From: Jaapia argillacea MUCL 33604
Taxonomy: Eukaryota; Basidiomycota; Agaricomycetes; Jaapiales; Jaapiaceae
DNA length: 64,000 nt
Reading direction: 5' to 3'
NCBI GenBank assembly: GCA_000697665.1
Contig: KL197711.1
Coordinates: 241,182 to 305,181, forward strand
The position numbers and the translations under genes were made by a program. The notes beneath the pieces were generated by a model. The model worked only from the letters and a program-made list of their open reading frames with translations. It had not been told where the DNA came from and made no database searches. Positions 34,743 to 46,109 of this stretch are shown one piece after another; position 1 is the stretch's first letter, and each line of letters begins with the position of its first letter.

Positions 34743-35882
34743 ATGGACTGGTGCCCTTCCGAGATCTGGTTGAACATATTCAACCTGGCTTGCGACGATG
34801 GTGGCTACACAGGTTGCTCGCTATCTTTGGTATCACCCTGCATACACATCCTTTCAAAGCCGATGCGATACCGTTCGGTTGCGTTGCATGGACTTCGTCG
34901 TATGCGTTACTTCGCTGAGGTCATGGAGGCAACCCCACCCGAATTGCGTCGAGTTCGCCACTTGTATATTTCTTTCCGTGACCCTCCTCCTCAGGCTATC
35001 ACGGGAAGCGACAAACCAGGCGGTGAGCTTGGCTTTATCTGTTGTTGGTAATGTTTCGAGCGCTCACGTGCGTCTTCACCACAAGGCTTAGACGAGCAAC
35101 GAAGGACGGACGATGCGTGGAAATGTGCGGAGGCGATTTACCAGATTCTACCCAGCGTGCTCTCTGCGGTAGCACACTCCCTGGAAAGCCTTACCCTTGT
35201 CACTTCAAATGACCGGCCATTCGCTCTCAGCCCTATTCCCCTACCCAAAATCTTAGAGTTGACCATCTACGGTATCCATGAGGTCTCCGAATGGTCGAAT
35301 CCAGAATCCCCTCACTCCCTACCGACACTTCGCAGACTTCACCTGCAAGGGTGCACCCGTAATGCCGTTGTCCCCCTGGTTCGCCTCGCTCCGAACTTGA
35401 CTCACATCCGAATGTCAAGTATAGAGCACGGGTCATCCATACGTGCTATCATCGAAGAATTTCATTCCCGCGACGTCGCTGACCATGGTGATTCGTCTCC
35501 ATCGACAACACGACCCAGTGCTCGAAGGATCCTTCTACAACCGCGAGCGCCACGAACGTCTGGCTGTGCCTATGCTTTTTGGCGACAGGAGGGAAGGAGG
35601 AGCGATTTTGAGGATGCGGTTCGCTCAGACTCATTCGGAATGGTGACAGTGTTGGAACCTAAGCGGGACCCTGGGCATGGGGACGAATTGGACCAAGAAG
35701 CCAAAGACTTTTGGCTCGACAGAAACGACGGTGGTGAGGGTTGTTGGAAGGAACCCGAAATGTCGCAAGATGGCGCCTTAAATGCCATTCCCTTCCCTGG
35801 TATGTTTCGCTCCGGGGCGATATTCCTCTTACACTTACCCTAGTTTTGATCAGGGAGTCTTCCCACCCAAACTTCACAGTAG
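34743..35882 (+). CDS. F-box-like protein, array copy FB7
   Basis: Exons 34743-35022, 35092-35799 and 35854-35882 give 338 residues; introns are 69 nt and 54 nt. If the second intron is not removed the frame stops at 35843. The F-box is CPSEIWLNIFNLACDDGGY, the middle GIHEVSEW..LPTLRRLHLQG, and the end AKDFWLDRNDGGEGCW. The last small exon has no counterpart in FB6, whose frame ends earlier. FB6 and FB7 are the youngest duplicates of the array by their base-level likeness. As with the other copies, an SCF adaptor role is inferred from the F-box only. Confidence 0.72.
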
Positions 35883-36065
35883 GCGGATTGCCTCGACACG
35901 AAACTCACCGGAGACGGAGGACTCGAAGGATGTTGCTGTTATGTTAGACCCGTTTGAGACGGTTCTGCTAGATTCTCAGCGAGACATGGAGGAAGGGGAT
36001 GAATTAGACAAGGAGGTGAAAGACCGATAGAATCGTTTGTGGTGATGGCCCTTGGGAAGAAAGGC
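35883..36065 (+). pseudogene. Relic of an F-box array copy, FB8
   Basis: A frame through this stretch reads LDPFETVLLDSQRDMEEGDE followed by LDKEVKD. This matches the C-terminal region of FB6/FB7 (VLEPKRDPGHGDELDQEAKD). Directly after it, the FWLD block is deleted, and bases resembling the GGxGCWKE end continue out of frame to about 36,065. There is no F-box or start upstream, since the stretch abuts the last exon of FB7. It is the decayed tail of an eighth copy. Confidence 0.6.
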
Positions 36066-36698
36066 GCAACTTGAGCAGGACCTCAGTTGCGGCAAGCAAA
36101 TACCCGCCGGGATATTCTCAGGAAATCGACCTTGGTTTCAACTAGGAATTCCTCGGCGCAGGCGTGTGGGTGCTGCCATCACATATCGTGGGTCAGCTGT
36201 ACGAAAGGAATGTTTGGTATCAAATTGTGTATGAGAGCTAGCGGACGTTCCAAGTTTACATCGGTATATCTGGTTATTATATCATGTTGTGCATTGATGA
36301 ACAAACCCGTTACTCTCCCGTATGCATCCTTGAGTATCGGTGTTACAGATGGGGATAAACTGTCCACTTGCGGGATCGGGGGTGGGACTGTGGCTGATCC
36401 GGCGCCACGTGGCCAAAATCCAATTCGCCTCTTTGCCTCCGTCCTCCGACAAATATCGAACGCCACCTCCACAACTCCACAATGGCAGCGACTTCGTCAT
36501 CTCTGAGCCTGAGCTGCAAGAACTTGGAATCAACTGATCGTTCAGGCAACGTCCGGGGATTGCGGGGGAAGGTGAAAATAGGTCAGCAGACTCTTCCGGG
36601 TTGCGGCAAGGACTGATCAAACGTCATTCTTCTCAGAAGTGCTCCTCATGTCCCATTCATTATGGGCGTCTGGGAAGCCAAAAGCTCTCAAACACCTG
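36066..36698. other. Intergenic region upstream of trehalase
   Basis: About 630 bases with overlapping short frames on both strands and no supported gene. Its right end contains the trehalase promoter. Confidence 0.5.
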
Positions 36699-36705
36699 TA
36701 TAAAA
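36699..36705 (+). promoter_or_regulatory. Putative TATA box of the trehalase gene
   Basis: TATAAAA lies 92 bases before the ATG at 36791, a normal distance for a fungal core promoter with a short leader. Confidence 0.5.
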
Positions 36706-36790
36706 CCCCGGACGCGGGGAAACTGATCGATATCGAGAATACTTGAGGGCAGAGGGAGAGATTCTCTCCAAGTTATCGACGACCTTCACG

Positions 36791-39700
36791 ATGCTGGGTT
36801 CACTCGCGACGTTGTGTATTCTCGTCAATTTTGCGCAAGGAGCTCCACAGGCGGGTGGTAGTTCTAGCGCGACTGCCCCAGGCAGTATCACTACCGTTTC
36901 GACCGCTGTCGCGAGCCCTTCTGCTTCGCTGGGTGCCCCCATACCATCTCAGGTTGCTTTACCTCCTCATCAGGATTGGTGTCCTAGCGAGATATTCTGC
37001 GCTGGAGCGGTACGTGTCGATCAAAGCCCTCTCGACCTGGCCAGTTGACTCACTCAATACACAGCTCTTGCAAACCGTCAATGTTGCTGAGCTATACTCA
37101 GATCCCAAAACCTTCGTCGACAAGCCAACATCCAAGTCATCTGTTCAGGTCCTCTCCGACTTTGCTCCTCTGAACCGGACCAATGTGACCGAAGGCGAGC
37201 TCGTCACATTCGTTGATACCGATTTCAAAGGCGAAGGACTGGAGCTTGAAGCCATTGCTCTCACCAACTTCAATCCCAATCCCGCGTTTTTGAACAATGT
37301 GACTGATCCGTTGTTGAAAGCTTGGAGTCAAGAAGTTCATACGTACTGGGAGGATTTGATCCGAGAAACCAACTCGAGTGCGCTTTGTGCGGAGGGCACG
37401 GGGACTACTGGATGCGAAAGCTCGTTGATCCCTTTGAATCACACATTCGTTATTCCGGGTGGGAGGTTCAGGGAACAATGTGAGCGACTTTCATTTCTGA
37501 TGTTTTCGTTAGACCTATCCGATTGACATGCACTCCAGATTATTGGGATAGCTTTTGGATTATTCAGGGCTTGATTCAATCTGAGCTATACGACATTGCC
37601 AACTATACCCTTCAAAACTTTATGGATGAGATAGAAACGTTTGGGTTCATTCCTAATGGTGGTCGCATTTACTGTAAGTGACGCCGGTGCCACGATTCCA
37701 CAGTTGTCTGACTTACTTTTTCCATCAAGATTTGAACCGCTCTCAGCCCCCCTTGTTTATACAAGTGCGCTCTCTGGATCTATTTCCTCTAAGCATGCCT
37801 GAACTTGAATCCGTGCATAGATGCTTTCGGCCTACGTTACGGCCACCAATGATACTTCAATCCTTGTTCGTGCCTTGCCATTAGCAGAGGTTAGCATTTT
37901 GTTGTTTTGCTGGCCCTCACACTGACTTTGCGGCATGGAAATCAGAAAGAATTGACATGGTGGCAAACGAACCGCACTCTCAGCGTTACCTCTCCTTATA
38001 CCAACCAAACATATTCCATGGCCCACTATGCGGTTACCAACACCGGACCCCGTCCAGAGTCATACATCACTGGTACGTCGTTTCCCACCAAATTTGATGT
38101 GTTGTCGATGATTGATTTCCCCGAATTTCATTTTAGATTACTTGACCGCTAATGACCCGACACTCGTGACCCCGTTGAATGAGACTGAAAGGGATAATTT
38201 GTATGGAGAATTGGCCAGTGGTGCTGAAACAGGTACTTTGGTCTTCCGTCTACTAATCTCGGAGACTCACTTTTATGTTTTTAGGATGGGATTACTCCTC
38301 CCGATTCACAGCGCAGCCATTAGCCGGCGGGTCAAACAATACAAACCCTGCCCTCAGGGCTTTGAATGTCAAGAACATTATACCCATCTGCTTGAACAGT
38401 ATTCTATGTATGCACCCTTTTCGTTTCGTCAGGATGCCAACATTCGATTCATAATTCATGACACCTCTCCTCATGCAGATAAATCCCACGTTGTGCTTGC
38501 GGGTCTCTACACTTCTTCGAACACTCCGTCGCCCTCCGACCATCTCTCAACAGCGGCAACCATCCGCGCTGGAATTCTCGACTTGTTCTGGGATTCAAAC
38601 AAGCTGGCGTTTTACGACTTCAACTTGACGTCCAACTCGCGGAACTCGCTTTTTAGTGCTGCGACGTTCTATCCTTTATGGAGTGGTATCATCCCTGATG
38701 AGGTGCTCGAAGGAGGGCAGGATAAGGCGTTTGGAATGTTCGCTGCGCTTAACATGGTGCTTAATCGATACAATGGGACCTTCCCTGTCACGTTTTTGGT
38801 GACTGGGTTACAATGGTCAGTCGTCAGTCTCTCTACCCGCCATCTTCCATTCAACTGATGTACTGTCGTTTTAGGGACGCACCGAATGCATGGCCTCCTC
38901 ACCAGTATATCGCACTCGAAGCTCTTCGAGCCCTTCCCTCCAACTTGACTTCTAACCCCCTCCCGACACCCTCTGGCAATCAATCAACTTTTGACCTCAT
39001 ACCTCAAGGACAATTAGACATTTCAGAGTCACAATTGCCTGGTCAACCCATCATCGGCACCTCCCACAATGCCAGTTTGACCGGACCTGCCGCCGATGTC
39101 AACAGATTGACTGGGACTGTCGGGAATGGTGGGAATGCGACGGAGGGCGAGGGCTGGGCGGCGACGTTGCAGAGGGAGTTGGCGAATAGGTTCTTTGCGG
39201 GAGGGCTTTGTAGCTGGTGCGTCATCTAATTATGGTGTCCTGAGCACTTGGCCTGACCATTCTTCTTCCACCTCCGGTTCTTGATCCCCGCGATCTTATC
39301 TTGTCCGACCCTTCGGTGTCCTGACCCTCCACTCCGTGTAGGCATGCAACTGGTGGTTCATTACCCGGCATTCTACCGAGGCTCTCCGACGCAGAGTTGA
39401 ATGTCACTCAGAGCGTGAACAACACCGGCAACGTGAGTTTTATTAGCTCTCCGGTGACGAGTTGTTTAATGACGTCGTTGCCCGCACTCAGATGTTCGAG
39501 AAGTTCTCCAACACAGATATTGATAACGCTGGCCAAGGTGGAGAGTATACCGTACAGGTGAGTCACACATTCATACTTCGACCAACTTTTTTTGTCTCGA
39601 TTGGGCTGAACATACATAACCTCCGTTACAGGCGGGATTTGGTTGGACCAATGGCGTCGTACTTTGGGTTGCAAGCACCTACGGCAAGATCCTTGTTGCG

Positions 39701-39850
39701 CCTCAGTGCCCAAGCTTGTTGGCACAGGCCACCCAAAGCACGCCTGCCACATCCAGCAACAGCGCTCGCAGAGGGAGTTCGGGCCACCTTGGCGCCGTCG
39801 CCGTCAGCTTGATTGTGTCAGTAGTCATTCTTGGACTTGATGGATTCTAA
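36791..39850 (+). CDS. Secreted, GPI-anchored-type GH37 trehalase
   Basis: Thirteen exons: 36791-37009, 37065-37479, 37539-37673, 37730-37764, 37821-37889, 37946-38072, 38137-38232, 38285-38407, 38479-38815, 38875-39216, 39342-39432, 39492-39557, 39632-39850. They give 757 residues. The enzyme splits trehalose into two glucose units outside the cell. A signal peptide (about 1-18) is followed by a Ser/Thr/Ala-rich linker. GH37 landmarks are PGGRFREQYYWDSFW (204-218), the general-acid region GWDYSSR (Asp 368), QWDAPNAWPP (518-527; the usual motif has Gly for Ala 524) and GFGWTNGV (687-694). The C-terminus is a Ser-rich stretch ending in a short hydrophobic segment (VAVSLIVSVVILG), as in GPI-anchor signals. 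Many N-glycosylation sequons agree with secretion. Exon 9 was placed by restoring SILYKSH after the 71-nt intron. Confidence 0.92.
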
Positions 39851-40761
39851 ACCGTGAGTTATATCTCGGACTCGATGTGTTGTAACTTTTTTCTTGGACT
39901 ATGTTCCTGTTGTTGTAGTACATCCTTCAGAATGCATCCGAAGCTCTTCTTGTTTGCCGGGGGGAGGCCTTGTGATCATAACAAGTCCCACTTGATTCTT
40001 GTTATTGCCCTGACAACCCCGACATTGCTTCATCTCCCAACCTTCCGAGTCCCGTGGAGTGGATATTGTTCCTGGCGACGATCCACAAATACCCACCTAC
40101 CTTGTCTTCGTGGGATGCATTTTGGTCTCGGCGTTTTCCGCCCAGTCTTTGACGTTGAGAAACGTTTCGAGAAGATCAGTAACCCTTGTGCATCCGGTAC
40201 ACTGATCCTTCCTTGCATCTATAGCACTAGACGCTCCCGACGTTCGGCATTGTGTCATTGTGAATCGTCGTCACATATCGTCGCTGAAGTTTCAAGTTAC
40301 TTCAAATGTGGTGATGATTATCCGCATTTCCTTGATGAGGTGAGTGCAACGTCCTTCTCGTATCCCCGCCTTGCAACACATCGAAGCTATCGAAGCTGAC
40401 GTAGCTCGAAAGAGTCGGTGATTATCTGAATTGGACCCGTTCTATGGGGCGCGTGGGGAAACATGTCGGCTCTTTCTCGTGAGGAACGTCTTCGAGATAA
40501 CCTACATCCCGTGTCGCCAAGATTATCGTGGACAGATGGCGTCTTCGTCCCCCTTCCTTTAACCTCTTCTTTCTTATTGCATAGCATACCCGTGACCCAA
40601 CTTGGGCGAGTGTGATATTTCGGCCTACCGCACACCAACAAAGCCGTCGAGGACAACGAATCCAGCGTGATATCGTCATCCTATGTTCGGGACTTGCATA
40701 AAAGGAAGAATTCGTTCAACAGAGCATCCCTACGCCTCGTAAGGTTCCCCGCGTTACTACG
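39851..40761. other. Intergenic region, possible small gene
   Basis: About 900 bases. A frame at about 39,930-40,339 ending in DDYPHFLDE can be spliced (GTGAGT..ACGTAG) to LERVGDYLNW and a stop near 40,480. No domain is recognised and the left part reads poorly, so I do not call a gene. The last part contains the esterase promoter, with CATAAAAGG near 40,698. Confidence 0.3.
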
Positions 40762-43178
40762 ATGCTCCCCCTGGTTGTTTTGGCTATCGCGACCTTGAAA
40801 TTTTGCGCCGTTTCCGCTGCCCCAACGTCAAGAGCGACAGGACCCACAGTTACTCTGGATAATGCGACCTTCATAGGAGTGTCAGCTGGAACTGTCTCTA
40901 AATTCCTTGGCATCCCCTTCGCGCAGCCTCCGTGAGTACATTCGATGAGTGGCAATGAAGCTCAATCTCAATACAAACCCCCTATCATAGCGTTGGAAAC
41001 CTCCGTTTTCAACTTCCCCAATCTCTCCCTGCATACAATGGCACATATTCGGCAATCGCCTTCGGTCCATCCTGCCCCCAGCAGGCTATCAATTTGCCTT
41101 TGCCAAGTGGATTGGCCGCCAACGCGACTGACTTCATAGTGAACTCCATCTACAATGCGGTCACGCCAGCCTCCGAAGACTGTGAGTTTCAGCAATGCTC
41201 TCTCGGATGTTGCTTCGCCATTTATTTAACGTTGGTGCGTTGGAAGGCCTCACTCTCAATGTAGTCGTTCCTGCTTCTACGACGCCAAGCTCGAAGTTAC
41301 CAGTGGTCGTGGTAAGCGTCTTGCAATATCACCCCGATACTTCGGATTCACGATACTTGAACAGTGGATATTCGGTGGTGAGTATGTTACCTTGATCCGT
41401 TGGAAAACCATAACAAGGAAACGCAGGTGGTTTTGAACTCGGGGGAACTTCTATGTGAGTCGCACGCGGTTTACTGGATATCCCATCCAGAGAATATTAC
41501 TGAACAGTTTTCTAGATACGATGGTGGGGTTATTGTCCAAAGATCAATTGATCTTGGCGAACCTGTCATTTATGTGAGCATGAATTATCGGTAAGCTCAA
41601 CCCTCACTCGCTTCGGTGCTTTGTTAATCGTATCCAATGCCTTAGCGTATCAGGTCAGTTATATAACCTCAACAAGTAAATTTCGCCACTCACCACCAAA
41701 ATTTCCCGCAGCCTTTGGTTTCCTCGCCAGCCAAGAAGTGAAAAGTGCGGGAGTTGGAAACATCGGACTGCAAGATCGTGAGTGTAAATCAGGATTTACC
41801 CTTCTCGGAGCCTGAATAGGTGTTACTAGAGCGACTTGCACTGCGATGGGTACAGCAGTATATCGGAAATTTCGGAGGCGATAGCACCAAAGTTACGATG
41901 TAAGTGACCGACATCTGCCGCATTGATATTCTGACCGAGGATCCCGCAGATGGGGTGAGAGTGCCGGGGCTATATCCGTCGCATTGCAGATGCTCACCAA
42001 TGGCGGCAACGCGGAGGGTCTGTTCCGTGCTGCATTTATGGAATCGGGGTCCCCCATCCCTGTTGGCGATATCTCGCATGGTCAACCATATTACGACGCC
42101 TTGGTATCGGAGACGGGATGTTCTGGTGCTTCGGATACTCTGCAATGCCTTCGGCAGGTACCGTATGCTCAGCTGATGGCAGCCGTTGATCAGTCTCCTG
42201 GTATCTTTTCCTATCAGGTACGATTATTCGACTTCCTGCAATCGTGTTAGCTCAGTTCGTCGATTAAACTGCAGTCTTTGGTTCTGGCGTGGGTTCCAAG
42301 AGTTGATGGTGTATTTTTGACCGATACTCCTCAGAACCTTGTTCTGCAAGGGAGTGTAGCGAACGTCTCAATTGTCAGCGGTAAGTCGAATCCACCTTCG
42401 TGTTTTGGCATCCAATCTTTATTTACCTTTTGTCAAAGGTGACTGCGATGATGAGGGAACGCTTTTCTCCCTATCCACTCTCAACGTCACGTCCGTACAA
42501 ACCGTCAATACGTCATTGACGCCGCGACTGACTGCAGATGTATAGCACGGACGCACAGATCCAGCAATACCTCAACACCATATACATGCCCCTAGCTTCC
42601 AGCACGGAAATCGAGACTCTACTCACCTACTATCCCGCCGATATCACCCAAGGCTCGCCCTTTGACACTGGGATTCTGAACGCATTAACCCCGGAGTTCA
42701 AGCGCCTGGCAGCCATACAGGGAGACCTTGTGTTCCAGGCGCCTCGCCGGTTCTTTTTGCAGCAAAGATCGGGATTACAACCAATATGGAGCTTTTGTAA
42801 GTGACTGCGGCGCCCGATTATGCCTCGTTCTCATAATCTACTAGTGAACAAGAGGCTGAAGAGTTTGCCTGCTCTTGGATCCGTGAGTTCCGCACTGACC
42901 GGTGCTTTTGGCCCCAAGATATTCATTCCATCCGACAGGCACACGCCACTGATATTCTAAATGTCTACGCCGGTGGTGACATGACCAGCTACCTCGTGGA
43001 GTTCGTCAACAATCTCAATCCGAACGGTGTTGGGATCAACTGGCCGGCGTACACCACTGCCTCACCTCAGCTGTTGACCTTCTTGGACAGGTTAATCCCA
43101 CTCGTCATTACGCAGGATACGTACAGGGCACAGGGTATATCTTACCTGACCACCCTTTCGTTGAAGTATCCCCTTTGA
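40762..43178 (+). CDS. Secreted type-B carboxylesterase/lipase
   Basis: Fifteen exons: 40762-40931, 40991-41181, 41247-41311, 41365-41377, 41427-41454, 41516-41590, 41646-41653, 41712-41777, 41830-41899, 41950-42217, 42275-42380, 42439-42494, 42538-42796, 42845-42882, 42939-43178. They give 550 residues with a signal peptide. The protein is an alpha/beta hydrolase of the cholinesterase/Candida rugosa lipase type and should cleave esters outside the cell. Landmarks are EDCLTLNV, the oxyanion-hole loop WIFGGGF, and the nucleophile in GESAGA (Ser 233). The acid is probably in GDCDDEGTLFS (Glu 359) and the His in GSAHATDI (His 473), so the triad is complete. Three exons are tiny (13, 28 and 8 nt); the 8-nt exon encodes the RVS of NYRVSAFGFLAS. 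The natural substrate is unknown. Confidence 0.9.
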
Positions 43179-43558
43179 GGATGCACTGCCGACAGTATAC
43201 CCACCTTTCTTTCATAGCTTGGGAGCGACTGTACTATGTCCATAAACCGAATTATACAATGGTTTTTTGGGCAATTGCGATTGGACAAACAACAGCTCGA
43301 GAAGGATGTATCTGATCAGATGCCCGGAAATTGTTCGCGACTGAGCGGAGAAGTTGACACATCATCACCGGGGGCAAGAGAACTTAACGTCCCCAAGTTG
43401 GTATGCGGACAGCTGGGGAGTTAAAAAACGGTGTGATATGAACATGAAAACAAACGCTAAGTCCAAGGGACGGGGAACGATGCATGATTCCTGGGCCTGT
43501 CCAGTAGTTGTGTACGAGTTCGTATTTGATATCCCAGGGCGATCCATAGCAGGAGCCG

Positions 43559-44239
43559 TCAGCAGGTCTCGTAGATAGGGTGAAGGCAAGACTGTCTGGC
43601 CATGAACCAGCGGAACGCGTGGGGGGCAGGTCCACATCCCATGGCCAACGAATTTGTACTGTTGGGGATATTCCTCGGCGCTTCCATATCATACAAAATG
43701 CTATGGACGGTCTGTAAATGACCCTATCCCAGGAATCCAGACGGGATTCCGAGTCAGGACTAAAGGCGTGAACTCACATGAAGTGCGCGGTCGAAGCGGA
43801 TGAGCTTATTCTGAGCTCTTGTGAGTCTCGTACTATTCCGCACAAGCCACGGTTCAAGTTGGGGAGCGAATTCTGGATCGACCCAGAAGAGCAAGGTGCC
43901 GTTGACCACCACCCGGTTTTCCGTAGGTGACACAAATACTGAATGGACTGTCAACCCTGTACATTTGCTGCATCATGCCCACTTCCCGATTGCTAGAGTG
44001 GATGCTTTGGAGGTTCAATCTAGGATTGCAGCAGTTGTCGACCCTTCCAGTCACATTAGCTTGATAGTTAGGTTCCGTGGGCCCTCGTCGACATCCAGGG
44101 AAAGTAGTTCGTGGAGGGCTAGACTTGGTTGTTGGCGAGAAGGTAAAGGTTGTCCGAGGTAAGTAAGGTTGAGTGGCGTCATTCCAGAAAAGTGAGTCTT
44201 GTGAGCTCCCACCAACCTAATATTCCGCATGCATCTCAC
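43559..44239 (-). CDS. Unrecognised minus-strand gene, exon model incomplete
   Basis: Two exons are fairly clear: one covering about 43,954-43,778, with ENRVVVNGTLLFWVDPEFAP and RAQNKLIRFDRALH, and a last exon 43,711-43,559. Between them is a 66-nt intron (GTGAGT..TTACAG, phase 0), and the frame ends at the stop at 43,561-43,559. A further frame upstream (about 44,180-44,060; LGQPLPSRQQ and LSLDVDEGPRNLTIK) looks like protein, but I found no splice that keeps the phase. The gene may therefore have another exon, an error or a frameshift. No domain is recognised. An alternative frame of the last exon (IRWPWDVDLPP) is also long. It lies tail to tail with the esterase. Confidence 0.4.
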
Positions 44240-44729
44240 CGAGTCCTAAAGTTGGAGCTGGCGAATTCCTCTCTCACCAGACAGGAAATATCTGCACCCG
44301 CGATCGACACAGAAGTAATAACCTCGGCATCCTCCTCTGGTGTCCGTTGTCACGATGGGGAAAAGTCGACCTCGAGAAGTCTCCTCGAGGGGATCTGCAA
44401 TCAAGAGCTCCGTCTAATCCCATCTCAGGGTCGAACTTCGGTCCCACAAAGAAAGTTTCTGGAGATAAGTATTTGACATCTCATAACCAAAGATCCAAAG
44501 TCAGATCTGACTTGGAGCTCGCGGATTTTGGTTCCGCCTCATGGTTGGTGTCCAGGTGGTTAGGAGATAATCCAGATTTACCGCACACGGCTCGCCTATC
44601 GGACATCTTGCAAGAGGAGGACCGATGATACCGTTGCCTCGTAAAGGCTATCCACTGGTATAAAGTCCTGAACTTTTCCCCTTCCATCACAACTAATCGC
44701 CAACTAGAACCATTGCCCCGGTGGCGTTT
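44240..44729. other. Region before the CapA-like gene
   Basis: About 490 bases. A minus-strand frame (44,690-44,481) could be a first exon of the gene at 43.6-44.2 kb, but the link is not shown. Otherwise it is the promoter of the CapA-like gene. Confidence 0.35.
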
Positions 44730-45926
44730 ATGGCTACGCCAGCCTCGAAGACCTCCTTCGAAATCGTCTTCGCGGGAGATGCCATGTTAGGGCGCTTGAT
44801 CGACCAACTGCGCCCTGTACACGTGGAATCCTCCGACGACCAATCCCATATTCCCTACTTTGTGCGGCGGTTCCCTTTCCTTCGCGAGTATGATGCTTCG
44901 ACTCCTTGGGGTGATACTCTCCCAGTATTCCAGAATGTACGTCAAGATAAAATGGGTCTTCCTTTTGACGTCCGGGTACTGACATCGTCCCCGTGATAGG
45001 CAGATTTAAACATCGTAAACCTTGAAACGTCCGTTACGAACCACTCTACACCATGGCCCAACAAAATGTTCAACTATCGCATGCATCCCGACAATATCGA
45101 TTTCTTACAACGACCGCGCATCCACTACGCCAATTTGGCTAACAACCACACCCTCGATTTTTGCGAAGAAGGTTTGAGAGACACCGTAACCTCTCTCAAA
45201 CAAGCCGGAATCTCCTTCACGGGCGCGGGTCATACCCGACAAGAAGCTCTTGGCCCAGCTATATTGATGCTGGACAATCAATATCCCATACATATCTATT
45301 CCGCTAGTGACCATCCAGGAGATTGGGGTACCATTCCCACCTTTCATCATATCGACTACACTTCTGCCACGAGAAACCGTCTTAAAGACCTATTGACGAA
45401 ACCACACGCATCCCCACCCGATCTCAAGATATTCAGCGTTCATTGGGGTCCGAACTACTCTTGGCACCCATCCTCACAGATCCAGCATCTCGCACGTTTT
45501 CTCATCGACGAATGCGGCGTGGATGTCGTTCATGGGCACTCCAGCCATCACTTACAAGGTGTCGAGGTTCACCATGGCAAATTGATCATCTATGGGTGCG
45601 GCGATCTCATCGACGACTACGCCCTTCGCGAAGAGTACAGAAACGATTTAGGCGCGATATGGTCTTTGAAAGTGGGCGTGATGAGGGAGAGTGAGAGAAG
45701 GAAGAATGGTGGAAAGAGGTTAAAGATGGAAAGGCTCGAGATTCGCCCAACAGTAATCAAACAATTTCAGACGAACCTCCTTTCACCGACCCACCCGGAT
45801 TGGCAATGGGCCAGCGGATTATTGACGAACCTGAGTGGTGTTTATGGGACGGAGGTCGAATCCTCAGACGATAGGTTGTTAGTCGATCTCGACGGTGTTA
45901 AGATCAAACAAGAAGCATTGACTTGA
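44730..45926 (+). CDS. CapA-like (poly-gamma-glutamate synthesis-type) protein
   Basis: Exons 44730-44936 and 45000-45926 (63-nt intron, GTACGT..GATAG, phase 0) give 377 residues. The fold is the CapA/PgsA metallophosphoesterase-like domain known from bacterial capsule synthesis. Landmarks in order are FAGDAMLGR near the start, VNLETSVT across the early second exon, LANNHTLDF, ISFTGAG, FSVHWGPNYSWHPS, VVHGHSSHHLQG and YGCGDLIDDYAL. No signal peptide or anchor helix is seen, unlike bacterial CapA, so it is probably cytosolic. Fungal homologues exist, but their reaction is not established to my knowledge. An origin by old transfer from bacteria is plausible, though a fungal-type intron is present. 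No capsule-ligase gene lies nearby. Confidence 0.85.
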
Positions 45927-46109
45927 CTTCTGCGATACTGACTTGACCCCTCCTATGATAAGTAGGAGCTTCGCGATCTTATTTCTCTTGACGTACTCCA
46001 AGAGTGTAAGGTATGGCATTACATATCTCTATGATGTTATCAATATTCTTGCAATGGAGTTGGGGAGAGGGGGATAGAGCGAGCCATGGCGAGGTGGTGA
46101 GGGCTGGAC

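Noticed and set aside
39854-40480. A spliced small gene between trehalase and esterase
   Set aside because: The right part reads acceptably, but the left part has no start or recognisable sequence; too weak to call.
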